The position numbers were made by a program, and so were the translations under genes. This document shows, piece by piece, positions 20,115 through 30,863 of a stretch of DNA of 64,000 nt. Within the stretch, counting starts at the first letter, position 1. Each line of letters begins with the position of its first letter. The notes under the pieces were generated by a model. The model was not told the origin of the DNA and searched no databases. It saw only the letters and a list, made by a program, of their open reading frames with translations. This DNA comes from Rebecca billardiae RCC1528 (taxonomy: Eukaryota; Haptophyta). The stretch spans positions 992,001-1,056,000 of the forward strand of contig OZ251243.1 of NCBI GenBank assembly GCA_965240325.2. The letters are read 5' to 3'.

Positions 20115-22684
20115 TGCTAGCACGGTGCTGGGAGAACTTGGGCAAGGATGGAGACGACGAGAACAGCGGCAAGGACGTGAACGGCCATCAGCCCGCCCCA
20201 GTTGCTCCCCTCATTGGGTTGAAGCCAGGCGTGGCAGAGCGCGCGGCAATGCCGCGCGGCTCATCGGCGATCGCGCGCAAGCGCACGCCAGACTACCTCG
20301 CCGCTGCCCTGAGGGGCATGCAGGCTGAGAAGAACCGGCAAGGCGAGAAGCTCACGCTTCTCCGCAAGCCCATCTCCAGCGCTTACGGGCCTGGCAACAC
20401 CGCTGACCTGTACTCAGGCAGCCACGCGTCGAGTGCGATCGCACCGCGTGTTGACCGGATTCATGCCGAGTCAATCAAGGATCACCTTGAGGAGGAGGTT
20501 CGCGCACAGCGCGGTGAGGAGGAGCGTTGCCGCTCGCATCCCCCGCCATCGCGCCACTCCATCCGCACGCACGTCGTTGCGCAGGGGATCTCAACAACTA
20601 CCGCCCGGGACTTGGCGCCCGCAAGCGCGGCTGAGCGCGAGGCCGAGTGCCCGCAGCTCAAGGAGTGCCTTGCTGCCTCCGAGTCATCGAACGAGGTCAC
20701 CAAGCGTTCCGGGGCAGATGCAGCGCTCGACGCTGCTGCCGCCGATGCCGCTTTGACCGTCGAGGCCCTCGAGCCTGCCGACGCTGCTCCGCGTGCTGGC
20801 CATCTGGCCGCCGCCTGTGACAGCGCAGGTCGTGCCACCGACGCAGTCAGTCTGCAGCCTCGCGCGCATGACACTGTGTCTGAGTCTGACCGATCGAACG
20901 AGGACATTAGCACCGATGAGTGCGACGCAAACGACCTGTATGGTCTGGCAGAGCAAACTATGCTCCAAGATGCTACGACACGTGACTCTGTCACAGCGAG
21001 CTCAAGCATCAAGTCAGCGGCCGCATTTATTATTGATGCGCCTGACCCAAACAAATACGTTTACCCCAAAATTACCAGCCTCACGATGGCTTCCGAAGCC
21101 GAGCTGCTCGCCACGAGCGACACAAGCAGCCGCGAGATGACCGCCGCAGAGACGGCAGAGTCCTCGTCTGGCACTTATCGACTCGCGTCGAACGTAGGAA
21201 GCGCATGCGATGCAGGGGGGGCATCATACACCTGCTTGACGGCAAAGCCGCAGCAAAACCAAGTTGGCGAGCGCGACGCGCGTGCGCATGCATCAGCTGC
21301 GTCAGCCATCACAACGCCACACTCTTGCAAGGAAGAGTATTCCGCCGAAGCTGCCGCGGATGCACATGCATCACCGCTGGACAGAACGAGCGTGAAGAAG
21401 CCCAAAGAAGGCACCACAGCCTCGACGAGGGTCACTCCTCGCTCGAAGGTAGAGCGCGAATCGCCACAGAGCGCGCGCGACACATCGACCAATGCACTTG
21501 AGTCGAAGAAACGTGACTGGATAGTCATCGAAGGAGGAGTCACAGACTCTAATCCAACCAAGAAGGAACGTGTGTTCATGGCACGCGAATCCTCGGCAGG
21601 AGTGGATACACCCGCCACACACAAGCTGACACAGTCAGCTCTGAAATCCAAGCGCGCGGTACACAGCGCGATACGGGATGCACTCGCAGAAGTGAGCACC
21701 TACTACAAGGGCAAATCCTCAGATGTCACACCTGACATAATGGAGCCCAAGGATAGCAAGCTATCCGGCTTTCAACTCATTGCCAAAGACAAATGGGTGA
21801 AAGACGCAGCCAAAATCGATCCATACAAGGCTGACAACGCTGACGCCAACAAGATCGGATCGGTCTACGATCGATCTGCGGCAGCGATATTCAAGCAGCT
21901 GAAGGACTCTATTGAGCCTCAGTTATTCGCCTATCTGGAATCGAAGCTGCACATCAGCGATCCGACCAAGAACTACTTGGATCTGGCGCTGCTGCTACAG
22001 ATATTTGAGCGCGAGCTCAAGATCACAACTATGTCCGAACTCAGGGATGAATTCCTGAAGTTATACCCGACAAAGGTGTCGCCCATTGGCGCATCGGACA
22101 TTATCAAGAAATCCGTCGAGCAAGTCCGCTCATCTCGATATGGGAATCTGGACGATGCTACGATGTTGGTCTTCAAGCTGTATAACAGCATGCACGACCA
22201 TCCCCAAGTCTACGAGTCAGTTATCTCGCACTTCGGAGCGCTCACGCCCGAGCAATGTGTGGATAACACTGACCAGATAATGGCCCAGATGGAAGATGCC
22301 TACAAACGGCACGGCTCAATGAAGCTACTCCATCAGAACAATACCAAGGGGAGAGAGACCGAAAATTATTCCAAGATACGCCAAAATGCTGATTATCAGC
22401 AAGGCACGCGGCGACGCGGTGACTTTGAGGGCGCCGAAGTCTTCGCCGCTCAGGCCCAAAAGGCTCCAGCCAATGGCGAGAGCGGGCCGAATAACTCGGA
22501 CACCGGCAAACGGTGCACTCACTGTGGTCTCAAGAACCATACTGCCCAGCAGTGTTGGAAGCTCCACCCAGAGCTACGCCCCAAGGCCAACAATTACAAC
22601 AAAGGCAAAAACAAGGGAGCCAAAAAATTTCCCAAGGAGCGTATCCATTTCCTGGATATTCCTGCTCCGGATGCCTATGATTAA
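20114..22684 (+). CDS. gag: Gag-like polyprotein with CCHC zinc knuckle
   Basis: This is an 856-residue capsid/nucleocapsid-type protein. The ATG at 20114 overlaps the last base of the 5' LTR, so the leader is essentially absent. Residues 1 to about 530 are low-complexity and rich in Ala, Ser, Asp and Glu, which is unusually long for a Gag N terminus. Residues about 530-760 are helical, as expected for a capsid domain (KNYLDLALLLQIFERELK; DDATMLVFKLYNSMHDHPQV). The zinc knuckle at nt 22514-22555 reads CTHCGLKNHTAQQC, an exact C-x2-C-x4-H-x4-C. A Lys-rich tail follows. There is no frameshift site or pol frame downstream. Confidence 0.85.
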   Translation: MLARCWENLGKDGDDENSGKDVNGHQPAPVAPLIGLKPGVAERAAMPRGSSAIARKRTPDYLAAALRGMQAEKNRQGEKLTLLRKPISSAYGPGNTADLYSGSHASSAIAPRVDRIHAESIKDHLEEEVRAQRGEEERCRSHPPPSRHSIRTHVVAQGISTTTARDLAPASAAEREAECPQLKECLAASESSNEVTKRSGADAALDAAAADAALTVEALEPADAAPRAGHLAAACDSAGRATDAVSLQPRAHDTVSESDRSNEDISTDECDANDLYGLAEQTMLQDATTRDSVTASSSIKSAAAFIIDAPDPNKYVYPKITSLTMASEAELLATSDTSSREMTAAETAESSSGTYRLASNVGSACDAGGASYTCLTAKPQQNQVGERDARAHASAASAITTPHSCKEEYSAEAAADAHASPLDRTSVKKPKEGTTASTRVTPRSKVERESPQSARDTSTNALESKKRDWIVIEGGVTDSNPTKKERVFMARESSAGVDTPATHKLTQSALKSKRAVHSAIRDALAEVSTYYKGKSSDVTPDIMEPKDSKLSGFQLIAKDKWVKDAAKIDPYKADNADANKIGSVYDRSAAAIFKQLKDSIEPQLFAYLESKLHISDPTKNYLDLALLLQIFERELKITTMSELRDEFLKLYPTKVSPIGASDIIKKSVEQVRSSRYGNLDDATMLVFKLYNSMHDHPQVYESVISHFGALTPEQCVDNTDQIMAQMEDAYKRHGSMKLLHQNNTKGRETENYSKIRQNADYQQGTRRRGDFEGAEVFAAQAQKAPANGESGPNNSDTGKRCTHCGLKNHTAQQCWKLHPELRPKANNYNKGKNKGAKKFPKERIHFLDIPAPDAYD

Positions 22685-22943
22685 CTATCAAGGCAGGGCA
22701 TGACCCAATAACAAGGTCCAAAATCAAGGCCAAAGAGTGAACATATGGTGCAAATAAGCCCAGGACTGACTCGGGTTACCCAAAACCGTCACACGGAAGT
22801 CCCAGCACATGACCCGTATCCTGGCATTGGCAACCAGCATTACTGACTCCAATTCACTCATGCACACAGATGCACAAACAATACCAAGCCCAAAATCACT
22901 CATAATCCAAGCTTAGTCCTCACAGACGAGCGCATATTGGATT

Positions 22944-22952
22944 GAGGGGGGG
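22944..22952 (+). promoter_or_regulatory. Polypurine tract
   Basis: GAGGGGGGG lies immediately upstream of the 3' LTR, the expected plus-strand primer site. Confidence 0.75.
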
Positions 22953-23274
22953 TGTCAAAGGAATCGCCAATCTACAGTGATTTCCAATTTCCAATCCAAC
23001 ATTTTACTCGCAGTCACACAGTGGCGGCGCGACCGCTGCGGCGGCGCTCGCACAAAATCCTCCAAAATCGACCTGAACCTCATCCTAAAATACAGCAGGA
23101 CAGCATGGCTGGCGGCGACCTGGCGGCGACATCTCGAAGCATTCCAGATGCTTCTTAGAAATGAACGAAACATGAGCCGATCACACAAAACACGCTGAGC
23201 TCACCACCGCAAACAAGAGCCGAAGCCGTCGACCGACCTCGCGACCGTCAAGCCTCGAGACGCGTTCCCTGACA
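22953..23274 (+). repeat. 3' LTR
   Basis: It aligns to the 5' LTR with a constant 3,160-bp offset and a single visible substitution. CATAT follows at 23275-23279. Confidence 0.92.
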
Positions 23275-23279
23275 CATAT

Positions 23280-24501
23280 GTACGCGCATTCACTGAAAAT
23301 GACATAATTGATCCAATTCAATGATTCAGCAGTGACGTTGAATCTCAGCAGGATGCAATGCATTCTTGACTATACAACGGTTTATATATATACTAAGAAT
23401 AAGAGACGCACACAGCTCAGGCAGGCGAGATCGACGCCCGTCATTCGTCAACTGTCACCGCCCAGCATGAAGCCGTCGCCGATGGTACTGCCAGCGCCGT
23501 CGGAAGATTCGTTCAGCCGTCCGCCTGCGTGGCCTGGATGAGGGCTGCGGCTGCCTCGCGGCGCGCCAGCGCCCGTCGTCCGCGCCCCACCGTCGTCCAC
23601 AAAATATCGTCGTCGTCCGAACTCTCCGACTGGGCGCCGATGCGAAAGCGCGCCTTAACAGGATGTAGTACTAGTAGTATGTCAGAATGTGGAGCCCCAC
23701 TGTCGGTTGGGGAAGGCGTGTATCAAGCGGCATGACTGACTGGGGTAGCTTATCACACAGAAGGCCTGGCCCTCAGGTGATATGTGCCCCAGTGTGGCGT
23801 GTCGGTCTCAAAGCCGTCGGCAGGGTTCTGTTGCCAGGAGGGTTCACTGGCTCACCAGCTTAGCTACACTTTCAGGAGACTCACCGTTGACTGTGCAGCA
23901 CCGCCGCGCGCGGCGCCGTGGCGCTGCAAACGCCCAACACTGAGCTGATGTCGATGAGCTAGCACTTGCTCCTCACTAGGCGTATTGTCAAGTCCTCTAA
24001 AGGGCGATCAATGCTACTGTAGCAGTGCGCGCGAGCTAAATCCCCATTCGCGTCATTGACATTCATCTTTTGCAGTCTGTATTTAGTCTGTATTCATAAC
24101 CGCGACAGAGTCACTAGTCAGACGAGGCTCGTCCGGTCAGATAATAAGCCAGCAACTAGCCGCCTGCTGCCAGGCGGCCTCGGTCATCACCATCACGCAT
24201 GACGAAGGCGGCGTCAGATGCACGGGGGACTCGTCGCCAAGACACCGTCGCCAAACATGAAACATCCCTTCAATCATATCTCGCCTGAGGCCTGCGCTGT
24301 GTGCGTCTCTTATTCTTAGTAAACTGTAGCTACTGTAGACGCATCGGCCCCGCACACGCATCCCTTCAACCCATCCGACCGTTGGCCGGCACCGCATCAC
24401 CTGTCTACCGGATTGTTTATTGATGTTCGCCGTTCGGCCCACATCCGGTTATTATTCACTCAAGCGAGTTCAAAGCGCGTTCGCGCCGCCGCGCCATCGC
24501 C
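23280..24501. other. Gene-poor region upstream of ECO1
   Basis: No coding sequence is supported. It contains two copies of a short dispersed motif: ACTAAGAATAAGAGACG at 23392-23408 (plus) and the 24-mer at 24304-24327 (minus orientation). Confidence 0.45.
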
Positions 24502-25587
24502 ATGCAGCGCACGTTCGGTCGCAAGCGGCGGCTGGCCGACGCAGCGTGGACCGAGGCGGCGTGCGCGGTGCAGCCCGTCGAGGAGACACCTCCCGACGAA
24601 GGTCAGAACGGAGATGACGCCCTCGCCACGGCGGAGGCGGAGCCCCACTCGGCGTCGACGCTGTGGCGCAAGCTCCTCGATGGACACGCCGCTCCTCCCG
24701 CAGGCGCGCCCGCCGTGCGCTGCAAGGCAGGGGCGCGCATGGAAGCCGGACGGCAGCTGCAGCTCACGCTCTCTGATTCAAACCACGCAAGCCAGCAGAA
24801 GCGATGCGTGGCGTGCGGCATGGTGTACACGCGGGGCCTCGACACGGATGAGCAGCTGCACGCCAAGCACCACGCAGCGACAGTTACGGCCGTGACGAGC
24901 CTCACCTTCCGGACGGACGCGGAGGAGGTTGTCGTGGAGCGTGGGGTCGGCGTCGACGGCCGGCCGTGGCGCATCGTGCGCATGCAGCTGCCGCGTGACC
25001 TTTCCCGCGCGCACACGACCACATCGCGCAAGCTGCTGCGCATGAGCAAAGCGCTTGAGCTTGAGCTCGGCTGCGAGCCGTTCGCCGAGCAGGCAGCCGG
25101 CGGCGCGGCTCTCGTAGCTTTCGCGCGCGTGGGCGCGTCCGATCGCGTGCACGGCTGCCTGGTCGCTGAGCGCATCGGGCACGCGTACGAGCTGCTGGTA
25201 CCCGAACCGCCGCCGCCGGAGCACGAGGCTGGCCGGAGCGGCGCTGCGCAGGCGCCACAGGCTCAGCAATTGACTGCGGCTAGAGCTGGGGCGCACTTGC
25301 GCGATGCGGCGGCGAAAGGCTCGCTACAGTGCAGCTCTGTGCGCGTGCATGCCGAGTGCGGCGTGCGTTACGTGTGGGTGGCCGCAGGGCACCGGCGCAA
25401 AGGCGTCGGCCGATCGCTGCTCGACGCATGCCGTTCGCACCTTGTGAGCGGCATCTGCATATCGCGCGAGCGCCTCGCCTTCTCGCAGCCAACAGCCGAC
25501 GGTCTCGCACTGGCCATGGCGTACACACGAACGCCGCGTTTTCCCGTGTACATCCCCACAGCTGCAGAGTGCATCACTGGGCGGTAA
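24502..25587 (+). CDS. ECO1: Cohesin N-acetyltransferase ECO1/CTF7 (ESCO)
   Basis: This nuclear enzyme acetylates the SMC3 head to establish sister-chromatid cohesion in S phase. The 361-residue ORF starts with ATG at 24502 and a basic N terminus (RTFGRKRR). A C2H2 finger is present (C102-x2-C105 ... H120-x3-H124; RCVACGMVY), placed before the acetyltransferase domain as in the family. The GNAT core at about 286-353 has CGVRYVWVAAGHRRKGVGRS for acetyl-CoA binding, followed by the ESCO-specific AFSQPTADGLALAMAY and a terminal F-P-V-Y. An Ala/Gln-rich insert lies at about 230-275. A (CT)n microsatellite follows the gene. Confidence 0.92.
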   Translation: MQRTFGRKRRLADAAWTEAACAVQPVEETPPDEGQNGDDALATAEAEPHSASTLWRKLLDGHAAPPAGAPAVRCKAGARMEAGRQLQLTLSDSNHASQQKRCVACGMVYTRGLDTDEQLHAKHHAATVTAVTSLTFRTDAEEVVVERGVGVDGRPWRIVRMQLPRDLSRAHTTTSRKLLRMSKALELELGCEPFAEQAAGGAALVAFARVGASDRVHGCLVAERIGHAYELLVPEPPPPEHEAGRSGAAQAPQAQQLTAARAGAHLRDAAAKGSLQCSSVRVHAECGVRYVWVAAGHRRKGVGRSLLDACRSHLVSGICISRERLAFSQPTADGLALAMAYTRTPRFPVYIPTAAECITGR

Positions 25588-26144
<557 letters not shown>

Positions 26145-26861
26145 CTAGCTGATACTGCCGCCCGCGATTGAGGGCGCGGTGCACGGCGCGCCCGAGACGA
26201 CGAGCGTCTCACCATTGTACGTCGCGATCCGCTCGTCGTTCGTCTTCAGCCCGGGCGACATCTTCTCCAGCACCTTCTTCTTCTTCATCTGGTTGGCGGT
26301 AGCAGGAGCCACGTCAGCTGCCTCCGCGCCCTCCTCCGCCTCGGCGCGGGCGAGCGCGTCAGCCTCGGCCTGCGTGAGCACGCGGTCCCCCGGCTGCGCG
26401 CTAGCGGGCGGGTCGAGAAACTCCACCTTCCCCTTGTCCGCCGACGAGGCGCAGAAGACCATGCCGGATGACGGGAAGCCAGCGAGCTTGGCGGGCTTCA
26501 GATTGCACACGACGAGGACGCTGCGGCCTTGCAGGTCGTCGAGCGCGTAGTGCGCGCGCAAGCCACTGGCAATCTCGCGCGGCTCGGCTTCGCCAACATC
26601 GATCCGCTCGCAGAACAGCTTGTCCGAGTCGGGGTGCTCCCACGCCTCGACAATCTTGCCGACGCGCACGTCGAGCGAGGAGAAGCGCGGCGGCGGCGCC
26701 TCCTCCGCAGGCTCGCTCGCGCACATGCGCGCGCCGACGAGGCGCGATCGCGAAAGTGCGATGGCTGGTCCTCGTGCGAGCAGCGCGCCGCTGCGCACGG
26801 GCGCGCGCAGCCCGAGCGCAGCCGCCGGCAGCATGCACAGGACGGCGACGCCACGCGCCAT
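26145..26861 (-). CDS. tRNA-binding-domain (EMAP-II/Arc1p-like) protein with N-terminal targeting sequence
   Basis: The 238-residue protein starts at the ATG at 26859-26861. The first 25-30 residues (MARGVAVLCMLPAAALGLRA) are hydrophobic like a signal peptide, followed by an Arg/Ser/Ala-rich stretch, so import into a secondary plastid is plausible. Residues about 58-165 match the OB-fold tRNA-binding domain: SSLDVRVGKIVEAWEHPDSD, KLFCERIDVGE, REIASGLRAHY, and VCNLKPAKLAGFPSSGMVF. Such domains occur free, in AIMP1/Arc1p, or at the end of methionyl-tRNA synthetases. The C-terminal part is acidic then Lys-rich (MKKKKVLEKM). It lies head-to-head with DDX49, 143 bp apart. Confidence 0.85.
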   Translation of the reverse strand: MARGVAVLCMLPAAALGLRAPVRSGALLARGPAIALSRSRLVGARMCASEPAEEAPPPRFSSLDVRVGKIVEAWEHPDSDKLFCERIDVGEAEPREIASGLRAHYALDDLQGRSVLVVCNLKPAKLAGFPSSGMVFCASSADKGKVEFLDPPASAQPGDRVLTQAEADALARAEAEEGAEAADVAPATANQMKKKKVLEKMSPGLKTNDERIATYNGETLVVSGAPCTAPSIAGGSIS

Positions 26862-27004
26862 GGACGCGACTTCTCGCGACTTTCCGGAGCGAGATGATTA
26901 CTTTTGGGACTGGGAGCCGCTGCATTGTCCGGGCTGCTACTCGCCAACTCCGGACGCACGCTGGACGCACTTGCAGACCTGAAACCACGCCCACGTTGCC
27001 ATCC

Positions 27005-28903
27005 ATGGCGGCCCAGGATGCGCCCGCCCCGTTCGTCGCGCTCGGCCTGCACGAGTGGCTCGCGCGGAGCTGCGTGCACATGGGCATGCGCACGCCCATG
27101 CCAATCCAGCGCACGTGCGTCCCCGCCGTCCTCGCCGGGCGCGACGTGATCGGCCGCGCGGCCACGGGGAGCGGCAAGACGGCGGCGTTCGCGCTGCCGA
27201 TCCTGCAGCGGCTCTCCGAGGATCCGTACGGCGTGTACGCGCTGGTGCTCACGCCGACGCGCGAGCTCGCCGCGCAGATCAACGAGCAGTTCGTCGCGCT
27301 CGGCGAGCGCATGAGCGTGCGCACGGAGGTCGTCGTCGGCGGCGTGGACATGGTGCGGCAGGCGGCGGCGCTGCAGGAGCGTCCGCATGTGGTGATTGGC
27401 ACGCCTGGTCGGCTGCTCGACCACCTGCGCAGCGCGCACGCGGAGCACTCGCCCGTGTTCCGCCGGCTCGCCGTGCTCGTGCTCGACGAGGCCGACCGCC
27501 TCCTCGACCTCGGCTTCGGCGCCGAGATTGGCGCGCTGCTCGAGCTGCTGCCGCCGTGCGGCGCGCGCCAGACCCTGCTCTTCTCAGCGACCATCACGCG
27601 CTCGCTGCGCGAGCTGCAGGCGCTGGCGCTGCGCAAGCCGTTCGTCGCGGACGCGCGCGAGCCGGCGCTCGGCCCGTCGGCCGGCGCGGCCGGCGCGGAG
27701 GCCGACGGCGCGGCCGCGCGCGGCGGCGGCGCGCAGCGCGCACCGGAGGAGGAGGAGGGAGCTGTCCGCGAGCTCGACGGCGTGAGTCTCCCTGAGGGCC
27801 TTGCCCAGTTCCATCTCTTCGTGCCGCTCAAGGTGAAGGACGTGTACCTCGCGTTCCTCGTGCGCCGGCTCCTCGAGACGCCCGTCTCCGCCGCGGGCGC
27901 GCGCGTGGGCGGCGGCGGGGCCGCGGCCGCTGCGGCGGCGAGCATCATCATCTTCACCTCGACGTGCCTGTCGTGTGAGCTGCTCGCGCGCACGCTCTCG
28001 GAGCTCGGCGTGCAGTGCGCGTCGCTGCACTCGCTGCACCTGCAGCGATCGCGGCTCGCCGCGCTGCAGCGCTTCCGCTCGCACCGCGTCCGCGTGCTCG
28101 TCGCCACCGACATCGCCGCGCGCGGGCTGGACGTGCCGTCGGTTGGTTGCGTTCTCAACTACAACGTGCCGGCGATGCCAGCGGACTATGTGCACCGCGT
28201 CGGCCGGACCGCGCGCGCGGGGCGGCGGGGCACGGCGATCACGCTCGTCTCGCAGTACGAAGTGGAGCGCTTCCTCGCAATCGAGGCGGTCGTCGGCCGG
28301 CGCGTGCCGTCGCTCGACGCCGAGGAGGCGGAGGCGGCGGCCGGACAGCAGGGCGGTGCCGGCGCCGACGACGCGGCGGGCGCGCCGCCCGGACTGCAGG
28401 TTCGAGAGAAGTCCGTACTCAAGTTACTCAACGAGGTGAGCGGCGCGCGGCGCGCGGCGATGATGGAGCTGACCGAGTCGGGCTTCGTTGCGCGCGCGCA
28501 GAAGCGGAAGAAGCAGCGCGAGGCGCAGCACGGCGGGCAGTCCGCCGGGCAGCCGCGGGGCGCGGGCAGGGCCGAGGACGCTGAGCACGCACTCGCCGCA
28601 GAGGCGCGAGCGCCCACGGGCGGTAGCGCAGCGCACCGCAGGTCAACGCCGGCGGGCGCCGCGGCCGCGGGGCACAAGCGCAGCCGGGCGGACGGCAACG
28701 ATGGCGGCGCCGCCGCGGACATGGCGAGCGGGCACGCGTCGCCATCCTCGCGCGCCGCAGCCTCTGCTGATCGGCCGCCTGGGCGCAAGGCGGCCTCCAC
28801 GTCGCAAGCTCATCCCAAGTCGGACTCTGAGCCCAAGCCCTGGAACAAGGGCTCCGCGCGTCTGAAGAAGAGGCCAATTAAGAAGAAGCAGAAGGCGGAG
28901 TGA
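27005..28903 (+). CDS. DDX49: DEAD-box ATP-dependent RNA helicase, DDX49/Dbp8 type
   Basis: This is a nucleolar helicase needed for 40S subunit processing in its family. The frame is open from 26468, but the first family-like ATG is 27005 (MAAQDAPAPFVALGLHEWL), giving 632 residues. All core motifs are visible: Q motif (RTPMPIQ), motif I ATGSGKT at residues 53-59, PTRELA, TPGR, DEAD at 161-164, SAT at 194-196, the RGLD motif, and HRVGRTAR from 397. A Gly/Ala-rich insertion of about 60 residues separates the two RecA domains. The C-terminal tail (after about 480) is low-complexity and ends in a basic nuclear-type patch (KKRPIKKKQK). The family assignment rests on the short N terminus and overall order. 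Confidence 0.88.
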   Translation: MAAQDAPAPFVALGLHEWLARSCVHMGMRTPMPIQRTCVPAVLAGRDVIGRAATGSGKTAAFALPILQRLSEDPYGVYALVLTPTRELAAQINEQFVALGERMSVRTEVVVGGVDMVRQAAALQERPHVVIGTPGRLLDHLRSAHAEHSPVFRRLAVLVLDEADRLLDLGFGAEIGALLELLPPCGARQTLLFSATITRSLRELQALALRKPFVADAREPALGPSAGAAGAEADGAAARGGGAQRAPEEEEGAVRELDGVSLPEGLAQFHLFVPLKVKDVYLAFLVRRLLETPVSAAGARVGGGGAAAAAAASIIIFTSTCLSCELLARTLSELGVQCASLHSLHLQRSRLAALQRFRSHRVRVLVATDIAARGLDVPSVGCVLNYNVPAMPADYVHRVGRTARAGRRGTAITLVSQYEVERFLAIEAVVGRRVPSLDAEEAEAAAGQQGGAGADDAAGAPPGLQVREKSVLKLLNEVSGARRAAMMELTESGFVARAQKRKKQREAQHGGQSAGQPRGAGRAEDAEHALAAEARAPTGGSAAHRRSTPAGAAAAGHKRSRADGNDGGAAADMASGHASPSSRAAASADRPPGRKAASTSQAHPKSDSEPKPWNKGSARLKKRPIKKKQKAE

Positions 28904-30758
28904 CGCTGCTGGCCTTCACTGTGCGCTGCGCCATCACTAGACAGTAGACTGGCTCTTTTCGCGAGCAGCAATCCGCATGGCGCATGGGCGCGACCAGAAT
29001 CCAGACGATCCGAGGGCGTGGCCGTGGGCGTGATCGGGTCCGCACGCGCGCGCGTGGCAGCGTACAGTCCCGCCCTGCTCGTCGTCAACAATTGATCACC
29101 CTGACGATCGCTAGCCCCGCCGCTCGCAATGGTTGTTCGGTATAAGAACAGCACGCATGCCGCGAGCGGCGGATGAGCGAGTTAGTTATTCCGTCATCCG
29201 CCGGTAATATAAATACTCCGCCGGGCAGGAATCTAGCTAGGCCTAGGGCCTATGAGGCTAGGAGTAGGGAGTAGATAGAACTACTCACGCGCTGCGAAGT
29301 CAGAAGTCCGACGGCACTGCACCTTGACTGCCCCCCAGCCCCGTTTTTGGCCGCACGATTGCGAATCTCAGAGTTACTTGGCCAGTCAATGTTTAGAGTT
29401 TTGAAGAAGGCGAAAGACTATCTGGCGGCCGAAACGAGGGACGGCTGTCCCGATGGCGTTCCGGCCGCGAAGTCCGCCGGTGCCTTGCACGAGGGCGGCC
29501 GATCAGTGGCGCCTAGCCCGGTCGTCCGCGCGGTTGTGTCAGCGCACGCGCCATGTGTGTGCCCCCCGCTGTCACGGCATGTTGTGCGCCAGCACAGTGG
29601 GAGCTCCTCGCCTGTTCCTGTCACTCACGGCTAAGCGACGGTGCAGAGATCTTCAGTCCGAGCCCGCGACTGCTGAACTTCATGTGATACGTGTGCGAAT
29701 CCTGGCAGAAAAGCACGCTCTGCTCCCGCAAATCTACCTGGCGAACGTGCGCTGGTGTCAATGCTTCACGCAGTGCACAAATGCCATGGCGAATCAGTCT
29801 TCCCTGCGTGTCACAGGCCTTGGCGTTTGCACATCGACAAGCTAACGGAGACGAGTCCCGACGAGCTGCGTATGGCTGTGGTCGCATGTAGTGTGGGCGT
29901 CGAACGCCGGAGAAGGTGGTGGCTGAAGGCGATAGAAGTATGCTCTCCCATCGGGTACAAGCCAGGCTTGGAAGACGTCTGCTTGCATCACACACACAGC
30001 TTACGCCGACCCGTGCGACGTGAAGCGCCTCAAGCGTGACGGAAGCAACCCAAGGTGCGCGCAAGGCGTGAGGAGCAGGGTGATCTAACCTTACGCGGGC
30101 CTGCTCATCTAGCAGCGCACTCAGTAGATCGCCCCCGTCCTCAGGCGCACGATGACCACCGAATCGTGAATGTGTAGACGCTGACGCGTGCCAGCTTGCG
30201 GCGAGCAGCGACCGTGCCGGCGGACTCGGGCCTCGCGCAAGAACAAGCAGGTTTTTTTGGCGCGGAGGACGCTAGCATGACCTGCACGTACAGCGGGGAG
30301 ATTGTTTGCAAGGCGTGCCCTACATACAGCTCGCGTGCCCCTCAGATATCCCGCGCGGAGAACGTCAGCAGCCCAGCATCGCAGTCCGCGCCGCAGCCCC
30401 AACCACTCAGCTCCGCCCCTCGCCCACCACGAGACGGCGAGATACCGACAGAAGTGGAACGGAGCGAGCATCTATTTCCTTATTGGGGCTCGCGGGAGCC
30501 GATTGATCATTTTTCATTGAGCGAAGCCCGAGCTGGCTTCCCATTGGACGGATTGGCGGCTGCGCTACTCCGCAAGGCGAAACACTTACAGCTTCACATC
30601 CCGAAAATGCAAGTTTGGACAATAGAGTGAGGCACCCTCGTCCAATGAAATTGCTGAAAATCCCGACGAAACTTTACTCGCACGTGCGGGTACACGCAAT
30701 CTCCGGGAGATATGGCCAATTCCGCCCACTGGGGCCATTCAAGGTGATGCTAACCGTA
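28904..30758. other. Gene-poor region; no supported gene
   Basis: Several ORFs of 60-145 codons exist (for example 30196-30630, which starts with TTG), but none has a recognisable motif. The composition is mixed and partly AT-rich. Confidence 0.4.
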
Positions 30759-30771
30759 TATATATATATAT

Positions 30772-30860
<89 letters not shown>
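30759..30860. repeat. (TA)n microsatellite
   Basis: About 100 bp of TA with a small CATACATACA interruption. It ends exactly at the TGACCGCG left end of repeat-element copy 2. Confidence 0.95.

Positions 30861-30863
<3 letters not shown>

Larger units (their letters stand above)
19793..23274 (+). mobile_element. Complete non-autonomous LTR retrotransposon encoding only Gag (TR-GAG-like)
   Basis: The element is 3,482 bp with two 322-bp LTRs that begin TGTCA and end TGACA, flanked by a 5-bp CATAT duplication. The LTRs differ at one position that I could find (19820 versus 22980), so the insertion is recent. The single ORF is a Gag-like protein with a zinc knuckle; there is no protease, integrase, reverse transcriptase or RNase H, and only about 270 bp lie between gag and the 3' LTR. 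It must borrow its replication machinery from an autonomous relative. Confidence 0.92.

Noticed and set aside
26468-27004. N-terminal extension of the DDX49 frame
   Set aside because: It is Arg-rich, antisense to the tRNA-binding-domain gene, and lies before the family-like start at 27005.
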